In this document: piece by piece, positions 1 to 12,206 of the stretch
Numbering within the stretch: the first letter of the stretch is position 1
How the letters are laid out: each line of letters opens with the position of its first letter
DNA from: Xanthostigma xanthostigma
Lineage: Eukaryota; Arthropoda; Insecta; Raphidioptera; Raphidiidae
Reading direction: 5' to 3'
Assembly: GCA_963575645.1 (NCBI GenBank)
Contig: OY754464.1
Span: 3,286,001 to 3,350,000 of the forward strand
Length of the DNA stretch: 64,000 nucleotides
Program-made: the position numbers and the translations under genes
The notes under the pieces: model-generated
Databases searched by the model: none
What the model was told of the DNA's origin: nothing
The model's input: only the letters and a program-made list of their open reading frames with translations

Positions 1-265
1 ATTTACTTTCTTAGGTTAAAAAAACTGCGTCGATCGCCGCAAATCGCATCAAAATCGGCTCATTTGTTCACGAGATATCGTAAACGAAAAATTTGTAAAA
101 AAGTGTTTTTTTTAAATTGCTCGTAAAATTCCTATGAAATCGATTTTTCTGTAATAAATTACTTTTTTAGGTTAAAAAATTGCGTCGACTGCCGCAAATC
201 GCATCAAAATCGGTTAATTTGTTCATGAGATATCGTGATCGAAAATTTCGTAACAGTGTTTTTTT
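1..265. repeat. Two-unit tandem duplication, period about 156 bp
   Basis: The segment starting near position 3 recurs from position 159 with few mismatches. Both units carry the stretch TTAGGTTAAAAAA, then a CGCAAATCGCATCAAAATCG block and an ATGAGATATCGT-like block. The first unit may continue upstream of the window. It looks like the edge of a diverged interspersed repeat; no coding potential is convincing. Confidence 0.6.
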
Positions 266-1064
266 TTTTGAGCTCGAAGAGCTAAAAAATAAACTTCTTG
301 CTATATTTTATATATTTTTGAGCGTTTTGAACTCGAAAATAGCGGGAAGTTACACGGATGGCCTGCAGGGTCAAACTTCTTAACAATTTTTTTTTTTCAG
401 AAAAATACTTACAATAAAATATTATTTGACTCCCGATGCTAACAAAGGTATGATATAAAGAAACCTTTATCTGTCTGTGGCATCGTACCTCCAAAACAAA
501 TGAACCGATTTCAATGCGATTTTTTTTTGTTTATAGAATTAATATTTATTAGAAAACAAAGGATTTGTTTTTGTGTTCCTGATCTATAATACTGAACCGC
601 ATTTATTTGGATCTGCTGAACGTTTTTTTTTATTATTTCTACAGTATCAAATGCGCTCGTCCCAGACTTCACCAGAATCGACATTCTCCAAATCTGACTC
701 ATTTATTTATGACGGCTCTTGAATTCGGAAACACTTAATTTTTAAGTCTTCCTTACGATTAATAAAGTAACAATTTTTTGATAGTTGTGTCGTCTTATTT
801 CTCGATATTACCAGTAATGAGTTTTTTCAGCTACCAGATGTGGTGAGAAATACAAAGAGAGTAAAATTGCTCGCATTCTTGCTCTACTAGAAGTGTGTCA
901 TCCACAAATTACGTCACAGGATTTTTAAGATTTCTCGAATCCTCCCACCTTCTATATTGCATTTTCATTGAACTTATACCCTATAATTTAATAATTCGTA
1001 GAAATAATCTACAAAACACTATAAACAAAATGCAATTATGCATTTCTAGGTTAGGGTATGATAT
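266..1064. other. Gene-free stretch with a degenerate MITE piece
   Basis: No host gene is visible. From about 893 the motif GTCATCCACAAATTACGTCA is a diverged copy of the terminal repeat of the element at 37066-37392, so a truncated relative lies here. The remainder is AT-rich with homopolymer runs. Confidence 0.4.
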
Positions 1065-1072
1065 CTGTCAAT

Positions 1073-1227
1073 TAGTGATGTGCCGGATCGTTAAAAATGC
1101 ATATCCGCGGATACGGATCTGAATACGGATATTTGGTTTCAAGATCCGCGGATACGGATACGGGTACGGATCTTTCTTCTCCCTCGGATATCCGCGGATA
1201 CGGATACGGATATCCGGCACATCACTA
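1073..1227 (+). mobile_element. hAT-like MITE, family A, short deletion copy
   Basis: The ends are inverted copies of TAGTGATGTGCCGGAT. The element is flanked by an exact 8-bp target duplication, ctgtcaat, at 1065-1072 and 1228-1235, which is diagnostic of hAT-type insertion. It consists almost only of repeats of the words CCGCGGATA and CGGATACGGAT. Larger copies of the family lie at 27876-28329, 34060-34583 and 60352-60868, so this 155-bp copy is an internal deletion derivative. It encodes nothing. Confidence 0.85.
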
Positions 1228-1806
1228 CTGTCAATCAACGATTGCAACCATATATTTAATAATTTACTATATGAATCATTGTCTATCTACTCAATGTGCG
1301 GTGAGTGAAAGCAACAAAGCGTATCGATATATGCGTCTCTTTCTTCGATGTAATTCCCTGACTTCTCCGATGATAGGATTGGTTGATGTACTTGCATTCA
1401 GTCAGAATAAAGTATCTCTGTTTCAAAAACTTTGTCTTTTTCTATGGCGTAAACATGGGCGTACCCAGCTTATGGCCCAGGAGGGGGCAAATTAGAAATT
1501 TCTTAAACCAGGTCCCCCGTGCTTTTTTTGCCCAACTGGATACGCCAGTGCTTACGGCGTAAAAAATGACAGAAGTATATGTTGGCACCCTAATGATTCG
1601 ATTGCGATTCTATTCCTAGGCTCAGTATATAATAAAAGTATATAATTGCAACTCATAAATAGGCTATAGGTATATAAGAACATTATGTAACCATGTCATA
1701 ATGTGAGCTCTACATACACTGGACTGGGTTTTTATGTTCTATGCGTTGAAATTAGTTGATATTAATTAATACTTAATTACTTCCAGTTGAAAACTAGACT
1801 AGAAAC

Positions 1807-1985
1807 AGTTTTTTTTGACGTGATAACGTCTTATAAATTGATGAAACACCAGCTGCACGCACGAAAAAGTGTAACGTTCCGCCTGACCCTGTGCGTGCAA
1901 GCGAGAGCGCAGTAGGCTTCGGCCCAAGTTTGACAGCTACTAAAATTTAGGTTATGTATTACGGAATACGTTATCACGTAAAACT
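1807..1985. mobile_element. Short TIR element
   Basis: The ends form an inverted repeat around ACGTGATAACGT (left arm 1807-1830, right arm about 1963-1985). The interior contains a GC-richer block with GCTGCACGCACG. Length of about 180 bp and lack of an ORF fit a MITE. The target duplication is not clear. Confidence 0.45.
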
Positions 1986-1989
1986 ATCG

Positions 1990-3117
1990 TACGTAAACCG
2001 ACTTTACAGACAACCGATTTTTTAATTATCCTCGCCACTTCGTACCATTTGTAATAGCAGACCTATGTAGCTCCCGAACATACCCAGCTTTTTAGTGCTG
2101 ATAAAATGAAACAGTTGACCGAAAACCGTGTTTTGTAGAGATCAGTGATAAGGATTTTTTTCTGAGACAAAATGTTAGCGAACGAATTAACAATATGCCT
2201 TTAGAATCGTAAAACTGTCACTGATTTAAATATAAAAGACTAATTAATTGTTAATTAAATAACATGTGTGTTTATCCTAACTGATAATGATTAATGTAAA
2301 CAAACTGATGTACACAAATGTGAGATAATAATATTTCCAGTTTTACGTAAAATATGCATCATATTATTATATAGTAGTGGCAAGATTGACATAATTTTAC
2401 TGGCGTGTACTTTTTGAAGTAAAACTTTTTTGGCACGATAGGGTAAAATGGATTCATGAGATTGGAAGTATAACGAAATGTTGCAATGAACGTACACAGT
2501 ATACTATTAAAAAAAACGAATGTGCTTTACACCACAAGACTGAAGTAAAACTTCTTCCTGCCGTAATTTGTTATTATTCACCCGAAAAATCACAAAATAT
2601 GATCTTTCAAATTATTTTACAATTTTATTCACTTTAAACGTGTAGAATATTTAATGTATTGAACAAAATATTAATTTATAAAATTTTTCAAGAAAGAAAT
2701 GAACAGTCTAATGTAAGAAGAAATAAATATAAACATAAAGATAATGTAAACAAAAGTAATACATTGCAATTACTTAGCTCCCGTTGGATTTTAAGCGTAA
2801 ATCTTTATGAAGTATTATTTAAACTAGGTTTACAAAACTTTTTCTGTCACCCGATAGCGCCACTGGCAAGTAAAGTATGTATCATTCTAATGTTAGTATT
2901 GCTTATATTTTCGGCCACTTGATGGCGCTACTAGCCAGTGAAGTATTTGTCATCATCTTTCTATCTTCACTAACTTATATCTCCTTCTCAACTTCCGTTC
3001 GCCTCGCCCGATCACACTTCCGTAAATCTCTCGTTAAGCATTCACCAGCTTACTCCCCAAGTCAAGTGCACGTAAAGAAATTTTACATAAAAAAAATCGA
3101 AAATACACCGTTGTGCT
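1990..3117. other. Gene-free stretch; imperfect 70-bp duplication
   Basis: No gene is recognised. Between about 2850 and 2950 there are two diverged copies of a block containing GATAGCGCCACTGGCAAGT and GATGGCGCTACTAGCCAGT, each followed by a CAT-rich run. Short ORFs here have no recognisable domain. Confidence 0.4.
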
Positions 3118-3240
3118 ATGGTGGATGAGAAGTATAGAAGCTACCTCATAACCTGAAGGTCATGGGTGCGATCACGGCGGTCGGCGCCATTATTTTTTGT
3201 TTACAATTATACCAGTTTCAGTTCTGTAGTGTGTTGTGTA
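3118..3240 (+). mobile_element. tRNA-Met-like SINE, copy 1
   Basis: The segment CTCATAACCTGAAGGTC matches the anticodon arm of an elongator tRNA-Met, with CAT in the loop, and is followed by a degenerate B-box-like GGGTGCGATCAC and then GGCGCCATTATTTTTTG. The part after the tRNA-like head (TTTACAATTATACC, then TGTAGTGTGT) is shared with the inverted copy at 13425-13555, so both belong to one retroposed family. The acceptor and D arms are not intact, so this is not a functional tRNA gene. Confidence 0.55.
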
Positions 3241-4511
3241 AAGTATGCAGCCCCATGTTCTTATGGAATATAGCCGTATTTCCATGGCGATGCCCAGGAA
3301 TAAAGTCCCCGTTATGATAGCGAAATCGGAAACCGAATGACTTGCCACTGCACTGGTTGTTTGTAATCGCAGTCGCGGGAGAAGAGGGGATATCACTCGG
3401 CCTTAACAGTAGGAGAAGTCTACTGTGAACATACTACATTGCGTTACGATTTTGTTTATTTGTACAGATGTATGCCAAAAAAGATATTAAATTATGAGAA
3501 GGATGTCAAAAAAAGTTTCATCAAAATGCGCCTAATAATTTTTAAATTGAATCCTTTCAAATATACATATACTTTTTTGTTTGTTTGTAATTAAAATAAT
3601 GTGTTTTTTTTTAAATAAAATCGAACGAAATAATGAAAAAAAAAACAATTCTTTAAAAGTCCCTGATTTTTATAAAATAAGGGATGTACTTTTATTTGCA
3701 TTTTTTGCGTCTATAATATACACTGTACATTAATGAACAAAATGATTTATATAATCTCTATATTTCATTTTTGGATTTCGATCATTCAAAAACAATATCT
3801 TTATTTTGAATACGAAAACATGAAGCCCCTTGAAGAGCAATCATACATTTGAACACACAAAAAAAAACTCGTGCAGTTTCAAAATCATGATCTTATAAAT
3901 AATGTGTTCCTATGCTTGTAATTCTATTACAAGTTCAGCAACTGGGCTGCTATATATTATGTAGTTTAAATATAATATTTAAAATATTGTACCAAATTAT
4001 TGGTGCCTATCTATTATGATCAGTGTAAGAATTTGCAGTAATTTTTGTCAATTTATAATTTTAACAACATAGCCAGACGCTGTGCCTAAGTATTGCCTTC
4101 ACGTATGCAACTTATCTAACATAACTGTGGGTATGAGATCAGGACACATATTACAGCAAATACAGCACTGAGAGCCCGTTCCGTAGCATAGTCGTGTCGT
4201 GTCGTGAATTTATTGTAATCCTTTAATAATATACCACAGTCCGGACATCCACGCACCGCACCCGAGCGTCGACACGGCCGAGAACAGTTTTGTTTATATT
4301 TTTACGGACACGGCGCGGTCTCGAAAAATCTTCAAAAAGAATAGTAACCAGCGGGGTGAGAACCACGTAAACACACGGACCGGGTGCGGACTATCACTAG
4401 GCCCGACACGTCAGTCGGCCGAGTGACGCGTCGGGCACGGTGCGAGCTATGTGTGTCCAGATTTTGAGTCGTGTAATCCAGTGCAAAGCACATAAACCCT
4501 GGTTTCCTAAG
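3241..4511. other. Gene-free stretch with a CpG-rich block
   Basis: The first kilobase is AT-rich with no recognised element. About 4180-4460 is much richer in C, G and CpG than its surroundings and contains several CGTGTCGTG-like words. It could be a promoter of an unseen gene or the interior of a GC-rich transposon; no exon was found to attach to it. Confidence 0.35.
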
Positions 4512-5105
4512 ATTGCGGACGTAATCTGATTGTGAATGACGTCACAAAAAACGGGTGCACAGAAGTAAATAGACGCCGCTTTTTACGTTAAGGCCGCTGC
4601 ATACGAGGCTAGAAATGCTACTAGTTCTGCTAGCTGGTAGGCTGGATATGAAGCTGGAAATGACTTCACTGCGGACTGGCTTGCTAGCTCACAAGATTAA
4701 AATTAGAACAGGGGCTATTTTCCCTGCTAGATCTGCTGCTAGGTATGAACAAGAACCAATCAGGAAGCAATATCTTTCACGTGGGCACTTGAACAAACGT
4801 CCACAAACCAACATGGCGTCATTCTGCTCAGAATCAGACAACAGACACGTTTTGCTCTGTGTTTATATTTGAACTGTCACTGCGCGCGCACCAGATCTAT
4901 CCACAAAACAAGCTTGACAAGTAGTCACGTGTGAAGCGATCGAGAAAACTATAGCGCTAGAAAACTAGTACACAAATCTATCAGCGTTTCTAGCCTCGTG
5001 TGCAGCGGCCTTTACAATGGTGCCGTCGCTGCCGAGAAAACCGCATCTATTTACTCCTATGTACGCGTTTTTTGTGACGTCGTTCACCGTCATATTACGG
5101 TCACT
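4512..5105. repeat. Outer palindromic element split by a nested MITE
   Basis: The left flank (4512-4587) and right flank (5015-5105) are inverted copies sharing GACGTCACAAAAAACG and AGTAAATAGA. The two halves are separated by the TTA-flanked element at 4591-5011, so the outer element was interrupted by a later insertion. No coding capacity is visible. Confidence 0.65.
4591..5011. mobile_element. Harbinger-like MITE, family B copy 1
   Basis: The termini are inverted AGGCCGCTGCA and CGAGGCTAGAAA motifs, flanked by TTA on both sides (4588-4590 and 5012-5014). A 3-bp TTA/TAA duplication is typical of PIF/Harbinger insertion. The interior contains CTAGC-rich subrepeats and the motif CACGTGGGCACTTGAACAAA, shared with the copy at 45275-45710. 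It is non-coding. Confidence 0.7.
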
Positions 5106-5894
5106 ATGTTACGGTACTGCCATCTTAGAAAACCAATGAAATCAGAATGATGAAAGAACATTACATCATGTAGAGACCTTTTCTGGAATATCGTTTATAT
5201 AATCGATACGAAATAATTCCTCGGCATCATGTAAAAATGATAGCTTGACACAGGTTCAAGTTTGCCGCGACGCAAACAAATCTACGGCGCATGCCCGGGA
5301 AATAGTTCCAACAAGATGTCGAACTAGAGACTAAGCAGGCTTCAGTTATTCGTACATATGATGCAAGAGTTTTTTCGCTTTGTCCATTCTATATTTTGTC
5401 AGTCTAGATCTATATATTTTATTTATACTTTCTTTCGGACTGTACTACATGTTTACAAAGTACAAACATTTGAATATATTTTATTTTGCTTTTTGATTTC
5501 TGCTTGATCATAGTTGAGTTTACATAACAGTGTAAATATTCGGGAAACCATTTTCCAGCTATGAGAATAATTTATTAATATCTATTACTAATAATTCCTT
5601 ACACGTCATGTCTTTTTTAATTCCAATATTATTCTGTTACTCAGACTTTCTTACAATTAATACATAACTTTTTAAATAAATTATATAAATTTCAAATTTA
5701 AATACAAAAATATTTAAAATTATTATGCATTTAATAATATTTATATTCTACTAAATAAATAACCACAGACTGTTTTGTATGAATTTTTCCTTCGGGAGTT
5801 AATTTCTAATTTATATTACGAACGTTTCAAAATCAACGTTTCGCTTTTTTTGAAAGTATTCTTAGGAACTATGATTTTTCAGATTCATTGTCAA
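5106..5894. other. Gene-free AT-rich stretch
   Basis: No gene, terminal inverted repeat or tandem array could be recognised. Short ORFs here show no known domain. Confidence 0.4.
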
Positions 5895-6406
5895 GGTGGC
5901 ACTTCACATGGTTATTTGTGTTCGCTATTGGGTGTTTGTTGTATTTGGCAAAATATATGACGTTAAAGACAAACATGCAAATAGAGGCAAATACGACCAT
6001 CCACATATGGCAGTCAAATAGCAAACACACAAACATTTGGCAGCAGAACGCAAGGTTCAAAATTCCAGGAATTTTAGCACTGTTTCATTGTCCCAATTCA
6101 TTTTCAATAGTAATTGTTCCAGTTCTCGCTCACAGCACAGACACAAAAATACTGCACGTCCGTACAGGTTCACGGCGCATGCGCTTCTGAATATGGCCAT
6201 TGTGTGGACGGTTTATTTGCGTATTTGCCTATTTGACTCCTTTGATGTGCCTCGAAAAACCGACAAGTGCACGGTAACGCGTATTTGGTATTGGCCTTGT
6301 TTGTCAAATAGGCAAATAAGGCCAACACTTTGTCAAATAGACTGTCCACACTTGGTAATTGTTTGCCAAATATGCCAAATACAAATAGCCATGTGAAGTG
6401 CCGGCA
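5895..6406 (+). mobile_element. TIR element, family C copy 1
   Basis: The ends are inverted copies of GGCACTTCACATGG followed by CTATTTGT. The interior has GTATTTGGCAAAATATATGA and GTTCACGGCGC. Very similar copies lie at 44337-44830 and 54307-54800. About 500 bp without a transposase ORF marks it as non-autonomous. The target duplication is not resolved. It sits just beyond the 3' end of the SLC22 gene. Confidence 0.75.
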
Positions 6407-6627
6407 TAAATACTTAGGTGCTCCCAAAAAAAAAAAACTAATAAAATTAATAATGGGCGTTGATTACTTCAAAGCTCAAAATAATCAAGTCAGTCACTAA
6501 ATAATATTTTTGAGAAAACCCAACATAACTCTTATAACCTCATCATAGTTACCTCGGGAATGTATGTTTTATTGTCTGTTTTCAAAGTTAAAAGTGAACA
6601 CTCTGTAAATCGTCTTAAAATAATTTC

Positions 6628-9600
6628 CTATAAATGATTTTCTTGTATATCGGCTGCACGATTAACAACACCTTGTTTTATGTTTGCATCACTGCTCTTA
6701 ATTACTGGTACGAAATTTTCACCCTCCTCGATTGTATCCGGTAAGACACAATTGAGTGTTTCCGGTAAAACCAGACACCAACACGCGCCGATCAACGGAA
6801 TGATTCCGAATATTAAAGGCGGTAACCACGTATCAACTGTATTTAAACCAGCAACAAACGGCGCTGCCATTGAACCGAATCGGGCGCACATCGACGCAGT
6901 TCCCACGCCAACATTTCGAACTACTGTCGGGAAAATCTCTCCGCTGAAAATATAAATACATGTGAACGACATGCCCATTCCGAAAATGCCAATGGCCGAC
7001 AACGTGACTCTGGGCCATGTCGGATATTCCGGAACCAGAGGTATCAGTAAACAGGCAAGTCCAGCTGTTATGTTGGCCGTTATCTGAGTCTTTTTCCTTC
7101 CGATAGCATTCATCAAATACCAACAGAAGATATTACCCGGTATTTGAACCAAAGCCGATATGGCTACGTTGATGAAGATATTTCCGCCTGCTTGACCGAG
7201 ATATTGAGCGACTCCGAAGAAACACAGACCGCAAACAATCCAATTGAAACAGATGCATAGCGTTTTAGAACGCATGCGTGGTGTTCTGAACAAATCCACA
7301 ATGTTGCCTTTTGCCGTTTCCTCCCCGTGCTTTTTGGACGTAGCTTTGTTGACCAGATCTTTGATGTGATCAGTCGGTCGATTATTCATCTTTGCGCCTT
7401 TTTCTAAGACTTCCGTGGCACGGTCTGCTTTTCCTACGGCCAATAACCATCGAGGTGATTCTGGTACCAGCCAATAGTAACTCAGCAATATTATTGATGG
7501 TAGTGAAAGTGTTAATTGAACGTGACGCCAATCTCGCAGTAGGTACGCGATTCCTGCCAGAGTAAAGTGACCCAAGTTGAAAGGGATTTGGTAAAGGACG
7601 CCGAGTATAGTGCGCCATTTTCCACCTGAAAATAATCATAAATAATAATAATTAACTCTGCATAACGGTGTCTCCAATTGACGGTATATGGCGGACACAT
7701 TGCAATGCATTCGGTAAGAACTAATTACCTACATTCAGCGCCTTCAAAAAATGAGGGACAAGACTTTTATACTCGACTCTCGTTGAAATTCATTAGAAAC
7801 CTAACCAATTAACAGTTTTGTTTAAAAAAACACCGTTTCCGTAATTAGTAAACGTTATAATAAAGTTCAATTAACCATAATACTTATTTTTCTTTTAACG
7901 TCGATATGATCCACCTCAGCTGACGAGACCCATAGACTGTTTTATTATCTCAAATAACTACGATCATTTTTTAAACAGTAGAACAGCATTCAATAAAATA
8001 CAAACACGGTAATCAAGTATTTTTAACTTACCGACAATTTCCATCAAAAGAACAAAACTTGTGACCATTGTACCACCAGTGGCAACGGCACTCAGGAACC
8101 TCATGACTAAGAATAATGAGAACCATGATGAGAAGGCGGCCCCAACACCGGAACCTAACTGCAAGAAAATGGCGCCCACAAATGGACCGCGTCTACCGAA
8201 TCTACAAGAAAAAAAGAAACTTTTATTGTATATTTTTGTAACAATAACAGTTTCGTTTAAATATGAGAGCTTATTTTTTGTACGATGTTTCAATAACAAT
8301 AATAATAATTGATGAGTTCTTTTACACTTACAGTATAGTTCGTAATTACTATAATACATTAAGAGTAGCTACTGTTTGCTACAATTGTTAAGAACACCCA
8401 TTGTTACAAACGCTATCAACATTAGAAAAATTTTAATTTTTCAAACAATGTCACCGTCGGGATACGAACCCCGAATCTTCAGTCCTTCAGTCCGCCGCGA
8501 GAGTGGAAAGATTCGGGGTTCGTATCCCGACGGTGACATTGTTTGAAAAATTAAAATTTTTCTAATGTTGATAGCGTTTGTAACAATGGGTGTTCTTAAC
8601 AATTGTAACAAACAGTAGCTACTCTGTAAAATAATAATTATTATTATTATCATTTTTATTTACTGCAAAATAAATAACAATAACATTTAATATTATTACT
8701 CATTTTGCAGTGCTTGAAAAAGTCTAAATGTATAGACGAAACTTCATACATAAAAAAATTCCATCTCAAATTTTTGTCTACATACTTGCGTAATTTTCTT
8801 ATTGTTACAAAAATGCTTTAATATATGAGGAAGGTTGAATGTTTCGATATATCACTGGAGAATAAATGATAATTCAGCCGCCGCGATAGTGGTTTGAGCC
8901 CCGACAGTGACATTGATTGGATAATAAATTTTTCTAATATTGCATTGTAACTTCAACAATGGCTATTTCACCAGATTATAACAGACAATAGCTATTTATT
9001 TGTGTTTTAAATACAACGTTACAAAAAGTCGACTTCTTACAGTAAATGTAATTTTGAACAGTCTGTTTACAACTTAATTGTATATAAAAGACAAATTATA
9101 TTTGCTTTTTTACGTCAGTTAGATCGTAAAAAATATAATAAAATATTCTTCCAAAACGCACCCGGCAAACGCGAATTAAATATAGCTAATCAAAAGCTGA
9201 ACCTGATTCAGAACAAATGTCTAGGTAATTATTTATATTTACCGGAAAATATTCCTAGTAACCGGATTTATCGAATATACCGAAACATATATAGATTCAA
9301 ATCTTCTTGGTTTCCGGGCTTGTATGCCGTGGTCCATCGGTATTTCTACCTGACGTTTCGTCTACAACTGCGGTAGACATTATCAAAGGCGATGTGGTAG
9401 CGGGCGAAGTGTCTTTCTAGGCTGCTCTCAGGTTAGTGTGTCGACAAGTGTGGTACTTCCGTCTTTTATAGTCAACGTGCTCGTGTTCTCTACTCGGTCG
9501 TAGTATGCTCTTCTGTGATTGGTCGTTCCATTCAATGGGTTGGTATTGCATAGTGCTGGTGGTTTTACTTAGAGTCAAACTTTCATCTTTGCGGTTGAAA

Positions 9601-10796
9601 CACACAAATAATTTCAACCGCAAAGATGAAATTTTGACTAAATAAAACCTGGACACCAGCACTGTGCAATACCAACCCACTGAATGAAACGACCAATCAC
9701 AGAAGAGCATACTACGACCGAGTAGAGAACACGAGCACGTTGACTATAAAAGACGGAAGTACCACACTTGTCGACACACTTACCTGTGAGCAGCTTAGAA
9801 GGACACTTCGTTCGCTACCACATCGCCTTTGATAATGTCTACCGCAGTTGTAGACGAAACGTCAGGTAGTAATACCAATGGACCACGGCATACAAGCCCG
9901 GAAACCAAGAAGATTTAAATCAACACCGGCCGTGAAAGCCTACACACTTGCATATATAGATTATACCTGTCTGATAAGTATCCAAAGATAATGCTCCCAA
10001 ATAGAATTCCGAGCATAACGATTGTTTGCGCCCAATTGGCCAGCTGAGCACGCCCACATACTAGGTCCCATTCCATGATGATGGTGTTGGTGAAGATGCT
10101 TGTGTCAAACACATGTTTCGGACAATCATCTGAACACCTGGTCAATAATAAGAAGAATTTGAAAAACGTTGGCACGTCTTGAATTAAATTTAAACCGACT
10201 AATATCCAAGGAAAACACTATAATGGAAACATTAACTGTGAGTATCGGACCGAAATCTTGGTGTTGGGTTGCAGAAAGGATTGTCAAAAAAAATTATCTG
10301 ACAATGACCGTAGATTGTGATCATATCATTAAGAGCAGTCTAACGTCGTATTCAAACTCTTTGTCATCTAGAACATTCGATTGTACTCACACAAAAACAA
10401 ATGACTGTTCTACATAAAATAGATCGCTTTTCAAGCTAAGTTTTGATCAAAATGCGTAGAAAAACGTTGATACGAAGTGGAAACTATACAAAAAACGATG
10501 CTAAATTATTTTTCGAGCAGGGTCGGTTTAAAACTCTACAATGCTTTTCATAAGGTCAGATTTTTTGACAAACCTTAAAAAAACTGTTTTCCTTAGTACC
10601 TGTCTGTTGAGTTATCGATGCAATGAAAGTCAACTGGCGGTGCCAAAAAGACGATACTGAGCTGATGCCATGCAACCGGAAATTTGACCAAAAACGTGGC
10701 TAATGTGACCCACAGCTGCCATCGACCTATAGATCCCACAGATCTATCGACTGGATCCTCTATCGCTGATTCTAAAGATGGAGACACTGAAATCAT
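6628..10796 (-). CDS. SLC22-type organic ion/solute transporter (MFS)
   Basis: Predicted plasma-membrane major facilitator of the SLC22 group, which moves organic cations, anions or zwitterions; the substrate cannot be read from sequence. Coding exons on the minus strand are 10796-10600, 10137-9967, 8201-8032 and 7625-6628; phases join cleanly to 511 codons, close to the family's usual 530-560. Visible family marks are the opening GRWQL and hydrophobic segment, a cysteine-bearing loop with EWDLVC, GYLSDRFGRRGP (MFS motif A, about residue 120) after TM2, and PESPRWLL after TM6. The 3' exon holds TM5 to TM12 and a short cytoplasmic tail. The chosen ATG at 10796 begins MISVSPSLE, but ATTTCAG immediately there could be a splice acceptor, so an upstream first exon is possible. 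The introns are filled with foldback elements. The family assignment is firm, the substrate unknown. Confidence 0.9.
8365..8623. repeat. Near-perfect foldback in SLC22 intron, family D
   Basis: Arms 8365-8480 and 8508-8623 are almost exact inverted copies around a 27-bp loop. They contain GGGATACGAACCCCG, which resembles a tRNA B box, and AACAATGTCACCGTCGGG. Related pieces occur at 8870-8995, 11242-11476, 12345-12410, 20755-20820 and 57730-57890. The left side extends to about 8309 with TTGATGAGTTCTTTTACA, the terminal repeat seen complete at 11242-11476. Confidence 0.8.
9299..9916. repeat. Large foldback with hammerhead-like arms
   Basis: About 300-bp inverted arms meet near 9605, giving a 618-bp palindrome inside the SLC22 intron between exons 2 and 3. 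Each arm carries, reading outward from the centre, CTTTGATAAT, the stem GTCTACC/GTAGAC, then GAAACGTCAGG (minus 9392-9347; plus 9821-9868). This has hammerhead-ribozyme layout but a degenerate core. The centre has the inverted stretch TTTCATCTTTGCGGTTGAAA and its complement. No transposase is present. Confidence 0.75.
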
Positions 10797-11241
10797 AATA
10801 TTAATGAATTAATGCGAATACACACAGAAAACAATACTGGTATAATATTAAGATTACCTAGTCAGTGCCGGATTTACATTGACTGCCGCCCTGATAAAAA
10901 AAAATATCGCCCCTAATTTAACCTGACCTATGCAGCCTAGCTTGGGCTTTCCACATTGTCTCTGAATCTCAGCTTCTTGTATTTAAAAATTTATATTTGA
11001 AAATGTTTTCCGAGAAGTCGGGATAGTAAACAAATCTCGGCAGAGCAGTTAAGAAGTTGGTACACTGGTTAGACAACAGCAAGTCAACCAATCAGTTCAT
11101 GCAGAATGCAAGTCACGTACTAATTTTAATTTAATTTGGTAGAAGCGAATATTGAATGTTGAAAGCACAATTAAAGTCGTCATGCAAAATTTTCTGGAAT
11201 TTCACAACATGTAGAATTTCGAATGGTTGATGTATTTTTTG

Positions 11242-11476
11242 TTGATGAGTTCTTTTACAGTATAGTTCGTAATTACTATAATACATTACAGTGTAGCTAC
11301 TGTTTGCTACAATTGTTAAGAACACCCATTGTTACAACGCTATCAACATTAGAAAAATTTAATTTTTCAAACAATGTCACCATCGGAATACGAACCCCGA
11401 ATCTTTCCACTCTTGCGGCGGACTACACTGCAATGTATTATAGTAATTACGAACTATACTGTAAAAGAACCCATCA
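11242..11476. mobile_element. TIR element, family D complete short copy
   Basis: The ends are inverted copies of TTGATGAGTTCTTTTACAG followed by TATAGTTCGTAATTACTATA. The interior carries the family D core with AACAATGTCACC and ATACGAACCCCGAATC. About 235 bp, non-coding. The copy in the SLC22 intron is a rearranged foldback version of the same family. Confidence 0.75.
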
Positions 11477-11526
11477 ATGTATTAAGGATCGTTTCATCCA
11501 AAGAAACAAGAAGTTTCCACTATTAA

Positions 11527-12206
11527 GGAGGTTGAGCCGTTTTACGAAGATAATGAAAAAAATCTGAAAAAAAGTTTTTTTAATAGATTTTTTTATGACA
11601 AAATTTTCTGTAAAAAATCCAAAATCATTAGGAGATTTATAAAGTTAAAAATTAGTTAAAACTTTTACATGTAGTCTTATGGAAAATATGTCAATCTAAC
11701 ATGCAAACTGTTCATTTTATTTTTTTGTTAATAACCAAATAATGTCAGCAGTTCCAAAAACTAACTATGTAAAGCATCGATGTCTTACGCATGTTTTAAT
11801 ATTTTTTCCAATTTAATTAGGAGACTTTTAATCAATTAAAAAATTATTAAACATTAGCACTTTTCGATTATGAACTTTTATTCTTGACAATTTTAACAGA
11901 ATTTTCAACTTTTTAATGATTTAATTTTAATTTTTATTACTTTTAATTTTTTTTTAAATTATTTTCTGCAAAAAATATGTAAAATACAGATATTTACATA
12001 TATTAATTTTTTTTTAACCTAACTTCGTACAAAAATTCAAAAGTTAGAAATAATTATATAATATTAAAAAAAATATTTATTTATGCCTTTATGACAATAA
12101 TTTATTGGTATCATCGACTTATAACCTTTTGTAAAAATTTATTATGGAAAAGTTCCCATTTAGAATTCGACTTACTTTTGATTGGGACTGTAACGGATCA
12201 ACCTCC
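11527..12206. mobile_element. piggyBac-like MITE with TTAA target site
   Basis: The inverted termini are GGAGGTTGAGCCGTT and AACGGATCAACCTCC, flanked by TTAA at 11523-11526 and 12207-12210, the hallmark piggyBac target. The AT-rich interior is shared with 43928-44287 in the lamin B receptor intron. No transposase ORF is present. Confidence 0.75.

Noticed and set aside
3140-3190. Candidate tRNA-Met gene
   Set aside because: Only the anticodon and T regions resemble a tRNA, the B box is degenerate and a second decayed copy shares a non-tRNA tail.
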